Of a stretch of 64,000 nt of DNA, positions 46,801 to 55,800 are shown in pieces. The notes under the pieces were generated by a model, which was not told the origin of the DNA, did no database searches, and saw only the letters and a program-made list of their open reading frames with translations. The translations under genes were made by a program, and so were the position numbers. The stretch's first letter is position 1, and each line of letters starts with the position of its first letter. This DNA is from Aurelia coerulea (lineage: Eukaryota > Cnidaria > Scyphozoa > Semaeostomeae > Ulmaridae): the NCBI GenBank assembly GCA_039566865.1, contig CM076949.1, positions 3,873,001 through 3,937,000 of the forward strand, written 5' to 3'.

Positions 46801-49800
46801 AACCATGAAAAAGAACCAGCAGTAAAAGGTTCGTTAAACCGATAGAATTTACTAAGGATTTGTTATTTAAGAGACAGACTATATAATTGGTTCTTTATAT
46901 TGGAAGTTCGTCAAAAAGAAGGTTCGTTGTTTTGGGATTGGATTGGATTGGATTGGATTGTAACATATCTACAAAATACTGGGAGACCGAAAAACGTACT
47001 CCTGTTTAAAGGTGGCCTGAAGCGAAAATTTTTAGTGATGTAAATGAAGGGGATTTTTGAATGATAAAAACTCCCTTTTGTTCTCTAGTTATCCCCTAAC
47101 TCGTAGGATTGGCTGATGAGGTCATTTTGTTTGCAAAATGTAGAGAAAACATGCAAGGTTGACAATGTTTTCATAATGTAAATCCATTCAGAGAATGCTA
47201 TTCAATTGCCATGCCTTTCTAAACATCACGTTAATAATTCTCAAACGAAACAGTGCTACTCATTTGCATCAATTGCATCAAATTTCGCTTCAGGTCACCT
47301 TTAAAAATCACATAAACTCGATAATCAAGCATATGATAAAACCTTCTTTTTTATTTGTTTTGTAAAAGATGCAACAATATTTACAGATGGCAAAAGGTTT
47401 ATTTTCAATGCTTAAAGGAATTGAATCAGCATAAGAAGGCAAGGTATACCATATCTGTCAGAATTTGCTGACTCATGGTTCTGGATGGCGCATCTGATTG
47501 GCTACCGTTCATGTGAAATGAAACTGATCACATGAAACGCATTATGCAAAAGCAGGTCCTTTTAGTTTGTTGGGAGTTATACTTGATCTTTCTCACATGG
47601 GTCACATGATACACGGCAAAGCAGGTCTATTTATCATGACCCAATGCCTTTAAAGGTTAAACACTTCGAAAAATTTGCTCCATAATCTTTTGAAGTTTCC
47701 AATGATATAGTGCGCTTTTTCTATCATTCATTATCAAAGTAACAGCTTTAGATAAGTACTTTTTGCAGCACGATTCGAAACTAGGCAGCCCTGAAAAGAG
47801 CTTAACTTGCTAATTTTTAAACCAATCACAAATTCAAGTATCGCTGGAAAAATAATCTGGTTCTTGATCTCCTTGTCAAAATAAAAAATCAAAAGATCGG
47901 CCATATAATCAAATTTTGGTGATTTCTCAACCGGGAGTACTTTTTGGAATATCCCGTATATAAAGAGCTGTATGTTGAGCAATCGATAGATGAGGATATC
48001 GAAAATTCCGCTCTAATTATCCAGTTGACATTTCAAGGAATTGCTTTAATATTCTAAGGGGCTTTAACTTAAAGTTGAGGCTGTGCGAAATTAGACAAAT
48101 TCTTTATGCAAAAGATCAAACAAAATCTTTGCCGCTACAGTGGAAATCATGCCGGTAAACGATTCAGAAGAAACGTGTTCTGCTTATCGCAAAAAGCCGA
48201 CAATTATCTGCAAATGTTTTTTAATGTAAACCCAAAACGTTTTTTGGTAATCTGTTAGGACCAAAAAATATGGCTTAGTCGAAAATCCGGCAGTCAACTG
48301 TGAAAGAAGATTAAGATACAAAACTGAGAAAGATAAAGGAAATGTTATGAACAGATTACAGGAGCAAATTCTGTGAAAAGTCTGGCAATGTCTCACTTAA
48401 GGTTACGGTAAACGTTTGCAGCACGAGATTTGGTTTTCTCTCCATAAAAGCCAAACTAGTAACGGAATCTAGTCAAACAATACATCATTCGATGCACAAG
48501 AATGTGGGAATTCTAACCATATCAAAATAATGGGCAACTAGATAATCCGGGTCAAGCAATCAGGGCTTAAAAAGCAATTGACCCATTTAAACAAAGGACT
48601 TGATACACATAGTGTGGTTTCATATTTGCTTTCAGCACGCGAGTGGCTTAATAGGTAAAAAAAAACTAGGATTAACATTTGAACCACATCGAACAACTTT
48701 GTGTGAAAAATAGTAGTTTCTTTCTTTTACTCAAGATTTCTCCCCTTTTCAAAATTTCTGTTACTTCCAAAGATGGTATCTTTGTGTTTCTCAACAGTTG
48801 GGCTGTTGAGATCTGAGGAAATCCGAAAATCGAAATGCTTGGCCTACAAACGTTGACCGTAACCTTAAATAAGGCTGTTTATCAATGATGGTATGATACC
48901 AACAACAACCGGGTGTCCCAAAAAAGTACTCCTGTTTGAAAATTTACGAAAATGTGATCACATGGCTAATCTTTAAATTTCTTTCATGGCAAAAAGATCA
49001 AAGATTGAATTATTTTCTCAGGCATGGCTTATCTTCTGATTAGTTTTTGAATTAGCAAGTTTAGTCTTATTTGGGGCTGTGTCTGGTTTTGACTTGAAGC
49101 ATAATGTAAAAAGCGCTGATGATCACCAGATAAACGTCTTTTTGCATATGTACCACAAGCTTTTAGTGTAAAGCCCTTAGTTTTAGTGTTTTAGTTTAAT
49201 AAAAAATCTCGGTTGGCCTTCTATCGGAGAACTGATCGATTGTGAGACTAGCAAGATGGTCTATAAATCTCTGAACAACCTTGCCCCAGATTACTTGAGA
49301 AACATACTTCTAAGTGTATCTGAAGCTACTAACTTTACTGTATCTGAAGCTACTAACTACTAGCTTTAGAGAGCGCGTGGCCGAGTGGTTAAGGCGACTG
49401 ACTCGTAAACCAAAGGTCAGAACGGCCGAGGTTCGAATCCCGCGCTGGACAGTTTGATCGCTGTCCGTAACTCTAGCCCGGGTCGACCAGAGCCATGTGA
49501 GGGAAATCTGGTAGCTGCGGCGGGTTGATGGTAAAACATCCGTGGCCCCTGCTGGAAATAAGTCTCTCTCAGACTTTCGCAGGCTAGCCACGTTAAATAT
49601 GATTACCTACCTACCTAACCGTCAGCTGAGGAACTCTAAAACGGGCCTTAGATTACCATTACTAAGAACATCAACTGGTCAGAAATCGTTTGCTTACAGA
49701 GGGGCTAAGGTCTGGAGTGACTTAGATAGTGGTGTCAAGGCGTCCTCATCGCTCTGCACTTTTCGAAGAAAATATAAAGCCAAACTTGGCCAAACTATGA

Positions 49801-52800
49801 CTCATCTCGTTTTTCGGTCTTTTCTTTTTTGTCGAAGATTATTGTAAATAGGATTATATTACATATTTAGTTATCATTAAATGTTCTTTTAGCATGGCTC
49901 CCTGTAAAACAGTATTCAAATAACTGAGTGGATTACTATGGAAGAAAAAATTAAAATGAAAAATGAAATGAGTGTTGTCATAAATGATGGAAAGAAGCGC
50001 AAATTATCATTGTAGACTTGCAGGATGATAATAAATCTCAAAATTTAGGCTCTTAGACAAGATTAACGATGTTTCTTAATGAGAATAGCTCAGAGTAAGT
50101 CTTTTCAACAAGTTATTTTATACCCTAACAGCAAATTTAGACTTTTAGACCCCTTTGCGTCAATGCCATATGTCTTTGCAAAGTATTCTTATATACCGGG
50201 TGTCCCGAAATGATGTATTATCATTTGATTGCTTATATGTCCAGAACGGATGGACCTATTTTCAAAAACTGGTAAAACCACATCCAATATCTTGAAATAA
50301 AATAGAACAAAGTGTTTGAAAATCTGTTCATTGGTTATGGACATATAAGCAATCAAACAATAATACATCATTTTGGGACACCCGGTATGTAGATGTAGAA
50401 GGGGACCTTTTACAGGAAAACCAGGAGGTCATAGATAATTCCGTCATTCATACCTCTTTAGAAAGATTCTCTTGTAATATTGCCATCTCCGCTTTGAGAT
50501 TGGAGTTTTCTTGTTTGATTTTGTTGAGGAGTTGCAGCTCTTTTTGTTTCTGTCAAATATAAAAAGGCGGTTTTAAGAATAAAAGTAAAGTAAACATTCT
50601 GAGTTTTTGGATCATATTGAAACCACGCTAAAGCACTACTCTCGTTCGTTTGGCTTTTCGTCTTCCCACTGTACCTACTGGGTGAATCAGTAAAAAAACC
50701 CGTTGTTTGGAAAAATTCTGCCCACTTTTTTTTCAGTAATTTATTTTGAGTGGGCAGGAAGTATTTCTACCTACTTAAAGCTAATTTGAGCCCACTGTGC
50801 ATGCCGCATCCAGGCACGGGACCCCTAGTTTAACGTCCCTTCCGACGGACGGCGAGGTGAGTTGCGAAGTCAAGCCTTCGAGGTCACCCATCCGGAGTTT
50901 GACCTCACTCGACCGAGCTTAACTTCAGTCTCCTGACGGAAACTGATTAACCACGCTCGGCCACTCATTCCCTGAATGTCAAAGCAATAGTATTGAAAAC
51001 TATCTTGTTTTATTCCCGATGAACACGCAGTAATTCTGAAAATAATCCAGATATCAAAATTTAAAAACAATCAAGATAGAATTATGATAACTAATATTTA
51101 ACAGGTTAACTTGGTCAGAAGTAAAACTATGTGTTATCATTCAATGACCTGTAACCGTACCTGATAATAATCGTTGAGGTTAAAATGAAGGAAAAAAGCA
51201 AGGTAAGAGTAAAAAAGTACAACTAAAGACCTAAAGTATAAACATTCAATGCTGTCAAAAGCGGTTTTCATGGAAATCTAAAGAAACTTCGCTAGTTTTA
51301 GCTTCTTCTTGAATCTTTGGATGGATATTTCATCGCGCGTTGTTTCTTCAAGTCTGTTGAAAATGCGGGCTCCCTGGTAGACAAATGACTTTGTGCCAGT
51401 TTCAGTGAGCATCTTCGGCAAGACAACATAGGAACTATTGCCTCTGGTGTTTATTTCATGCGGACATCTTTTGAGATAACCATTCAGATCCTCTGGTAGT
51501 AGATTATGCAATGATTTAAACACATCTATTGCCACCCTTGTGTTTCGTATTTTTTCAACACTGTCCCACTATACCAAAGTACCTGAAATTTCTTCCAGCA
51601 ATTAAATCAAATGAAAGATGAATAAACCATTTTTGCAATAATTTCAAAGATTTGACACACATGTTCCTTATATGAAGCAAATGATAACTCGACTTCCCCA
51701 TACACAATTTCTAACTGACACAGCAGGAATGCTCTACACGTAAACAAGAGCAGATTTTGTAATACAATAGCATGAGTTGCTTTTGTTGAAACCTCAATTC
51801 AAAGCGATTAGCGATCACAGACAAAGGAAATTCTCTCAACCAGTAATTCAAAACAAACAAAGCCGCAAAAGTTTCTCGGAAACCCAGGTAGCTAGCGCGC
51901 TCGTTGTGCATTCCAGAAATCATTTCTAAGTGCAAACATGAGCATAGATCGAAAGAAGGAGGATATATCTACACATCTGCCGCGGGCATTTTATTTCTTT
52001 GGTCCAGAAACTGAGCAGTAAATGTTTTGATAACACCCAAAAAAATAAGAGAATTGAATCGCCTCCTAAACGGCTTTTGAACCAAACAAATAAAATGCCT
52101 GCGGCAGATGTGTAGATGCATCCTTCTTCTTTCGATCTAAGCTCATGTTTGCCCTTAAAAACAGTTTCTGGAATGCACAACGAGCGAGCTAGCTACCTGG
52201 GTTTCAAAGAAACTTTTTGCGGCTTTGTTTGTTTTGAATTGCTGGTTGAGAGAGTTTCCTTTGTCTGCAATCGCTAATCGCTTAGAATTGAGGTGTCAAA
52301 TAAAGCAATTCATGCTATTGTATTACAAAATCTGCCCTTGTTCTGCACGTACCTTATTTATTTTCTCCATTTTTGAAATAAGTATTTTCGATCTTGCCTT
52401 GTACTTGGTATTGCTTTGAGTGGCAGTTTTGAGCTGAAGGAAAACACAGGGCAAAGTCAGATAAATGACATATTAATGACTACTACAGCCAAAAAGAGAT
52501 GCAAAAAGTCCTTGACCTTCCTCCAAACCTGGATTTCAAGGTCTCAATTTTCCTCAATTTAAATTTTTAATGATAACCCATCAAATATTTATATATATCA
52601 ATGACAAAAAAGGTTTCCATTTATCTTCCTGTGATGCATCAGTACCATAACGTGGCTTCAAAAATATGGCACAAAATTTAGAAAGAGAAATTCAAGAAAT
52701 GGTTCGCACTCCCAGAAAAATATTAACCTCAAACAATTTTTGGACCATGTTTTGAATAATATCAGTGAATCGTTCAGTGGCATGGCCAGGGTAAAAGAAC

Positions 52801-55800
52801 TGGGGTTATTGAAAAGAAGGAATCTACAAGTGAGGCCTCCAAGAAATTTTTTGAGGACAAGCTTCTACTTTGGCTTAGAATGCCTTTCCTGATCCAATGT
52901 TTGCCAGTACTAAAATGTAACCTTCCACACTTTTGTGACAGTTTTCTTTCAGTCACCATCTCCAGGAAAATTTTGAGTAAACACTCCTTAGTTTGGCTCA
53001 GAATGCCTCTCTCGATCCAATATTTGACAGTGCCAAAATTTAGACCAAGCCCAGATTTAGTCTTTTTTCACAAACCTTCCTCAATTTTTGCGCAAACCAT
53101 CCTCCAAACAGGTTTGTAGGTTTGTAGGGTTTTTGCGTCTCTGCAGTCAAATGCTAATGGTCACATTTCTGCTCTGGTTAAACATTACAGTTGAGTGGTA
53201 ATTAGTTTAGATCTCTTCTTGGAACAAATGCTTGTGAAAAACTATTTAAGTCCTTCGTCCAAGACAAGAAAGAAACCAGAGAAAGATTATGGCCCAGAGG
53301 TAAATAGGAAAATACAACGTGCTGTTTGCAGACAAAAAATGTCAATGAATACATGATGCCCCACAAAACGGAAAAAACGCATTCTTTCAAGAACCAGTGG
53401 TCAGAAGGCGCTATAGTTTCATTTTCACGTTTTCCAGTATGATTTTCAGCGATTTTTTCCATAGTCGGCTATCGCGTGGCGGGGAAAATTCTGTACACTG
53501 GTGACAAAATATTTCTTGGAGGGCAAATATCAGAACGATTGAAAAAAAGCTACAGAGTTTGAATAATGAGGAAATGGCTATCATACTTGCGCTTGCAAAC
53601 TTTCAATTTCTTCCATTGCCTTTTTGCTGATTGATTCCTGATCCCTAGAGGAAATAAAATATGGTAAATCGTTAAGAAATTGAAAAATTTTAAAACAAGG
53701 GTCATCCATCTTAAGGAATATTCAGAATTGCCCACTTATCATGAATAAAAATATCACATATTCTGAAATATTGTTCGATGTTTTCCCCTGAACAATCTTT
53801 CATACAAATCATCAAATGATCTTGAAGAGATGCAGAAGCAAACTAGATGGAAGTCTGATGCGAGCAAAGCGAGCAGAAACTCTTTGATGTCGACTTTTCA
53901 GATTGGCTTAGAATCGCTCAGATGTCATTAATATATTTGCGGCAAAGCCGCATCATATTTGAATTGAATTAGAGAATGGCGATGTCCAGATGTCTAGATT
54001 TTTAACCAACCTTGATTATGTCTAAAAAACGAGTCTTTTCGCTGCAAGGCTGCAACGGAAACAGTCGCAAAATCATCCTAAAGAATGGAAAAACTTACTT
54101 GAACCTTGCGGCCAGATTCTCAGATAACTGAGAGACTTTGTTATAGTTCTTTGTCATTTCGTCCATCTTCTCCTGAAAAAGAAACATTCACAATGTTGGA
54201 CTTTAGAAAAGCTACGAATCTAGAAAGGCGTCAAATGTTTAAAAATATTGCACACTTGGTCAATTCACCATCTTTTTGCTTTAAAGGGGCTGTACAACGC
54301 GTCCTCTCTGCGTGGCTCTGCGTGTCAAATCATCCAATGTGTTTAGGCTAAAGGGGCTGTACTACCCGTCCTCTCTGCGTGGCTCTGCGTGTCAAAGTAT
54401 CGAATGTGTTTAGGCTAAAGGGGCTGTACAACCCGTACTCTCTGCGTGGCTCTGCGTGTAAAATCATCGAATGTGTTTAGGCTAAACATAACATAGCCAA
54501 TGGCGATTTTGCACAGAGAATAGCAATCCAAAGTATCTGCGATAATCCTGGTAATTGAAACTTTGGTGGAGGTTGATTTTTTTCTAATTCCAAATATTTG
54601 AAAGTTTTAATGGATATCAAAAGTTCCATCACATTTCGTAGACATAGGCAAGAAAACATTGCAATGAAACTTACATAGACGCTGTGATGAAACGAACCAC
54701 TATTAAAAACCCAAGGCCTTGGTCAAATTCGGGTTGTTGTCTCGTACTTTCTGATTGTTTACAAAAATCTTGTATAGCCCTTTAATGGCCTTAAAGGAAC
54801 CTTGGGGTACTTTGCTATAACTCTTTTTCAGTAATTAATTTCTAATGGGCTGAAAGGATTTCTAGCTATTTAAAGCTGATTTAGGCCCATCATGCATGCC
54901 GCATCCAGGCATGGGACCCCTAGTTTAACGTCCCTTCCGAAGGACGACGAGGTGAGTTGTGAGGTTAGGCCTCCAGCTACTCGCCTTTTGGAACTTTGTC
55001 ATCTTGATTATTTTCAGAATTATAGCGTTTTCCTACATTTCAACCAGTTTTGCGGTTGTAAGGTCATCAAATGTTTTTATTTATTGCTCTTTCTTGACAG
55101 AATTCATGAAAAATTTTGAAAAAATTAAATCATTGTAAATAAAAATAAATAAAGGAAACACAACACAAAAACCATAGCTTATTAAGGTCAATAATAGTTT
55201 TCTTCAGTGATTTGATTTAAGTGGGCTGGGAAGATTTCTAGCTATTCAAAGCTAATTTAAGCCCACTATGCATGCCACATACAGGCATGTGACCCTAGTT
55301 TAACGTCCCTTCCTCCGAAGGTGCAATCCACTGACTCTGCAGCCAGAACGATCAGACAGACGGATAGGGTTCGATCCTAGGTAGAGCCCCATCGCTTGAG
55401 CGTCATGACGAGGGGTCGCGGACTCGACTAGGTCTTATTTACTTCAGCGATCCCGGTGCTTGGCGCTAAAAACCTGCAAATTCATCTTCACCTTCACCCT
55501 CACCCTCACCTTAACCTTCACCTTATTTAAAAGATTTCGTTGTGCCAAAAGCTAACCGATCGATTTGGATAGTCCCTATGCTGCATTTCATACCTGAAAA
55601 TCTTGTTGTTCTTCTCCCTTGGCCAATGCAAGGTTTGCACACGCTTCATTCCTTTTCGCCAGTTTATCTTCCAACGTTTTGCACATTTCAACAATATTGA
55701 CTTGCTCAGCATTTTTCCTCTCTAGATTTGTTTCAAGTTGTAAAATTCGTGACTTCTGTCTTTCGTTTTCATCATGAAGCCTTTCCAGTTCATTCTCTAG

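Larger units (their letters stand above)
48914..50190. mobile_element. Family A MITE, copy 4, split by a LINE fragment
   Basis: The left end CCGGGTGTCCCAAAAAAGTA begins at about 48910-48914. Matches to copy 2 run to about 49157 and resume near 49975 (CATAAATGATGGAAAGAAG through AGACAAGATTAACGATG). The gap holds a LINE fragment. The right terminus is lost at the element starting at 50196. Confidence 0.65.

Noticed and set aside
49372..49452. A tRNA gene with perfect A and B boxes
   Set aside because: The T stem pairs at only two of five positions and the anticodon arm is irregular. Non-tRNA sequence continues directly, as in a SINE.
53202..53462. An 86-codon minus-strand frame with a hydrophobic middle
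   Set aside because: It lies in a coiled-coil gene intron, lacks splice sites in phase with the neighbours and has no family resemblance.
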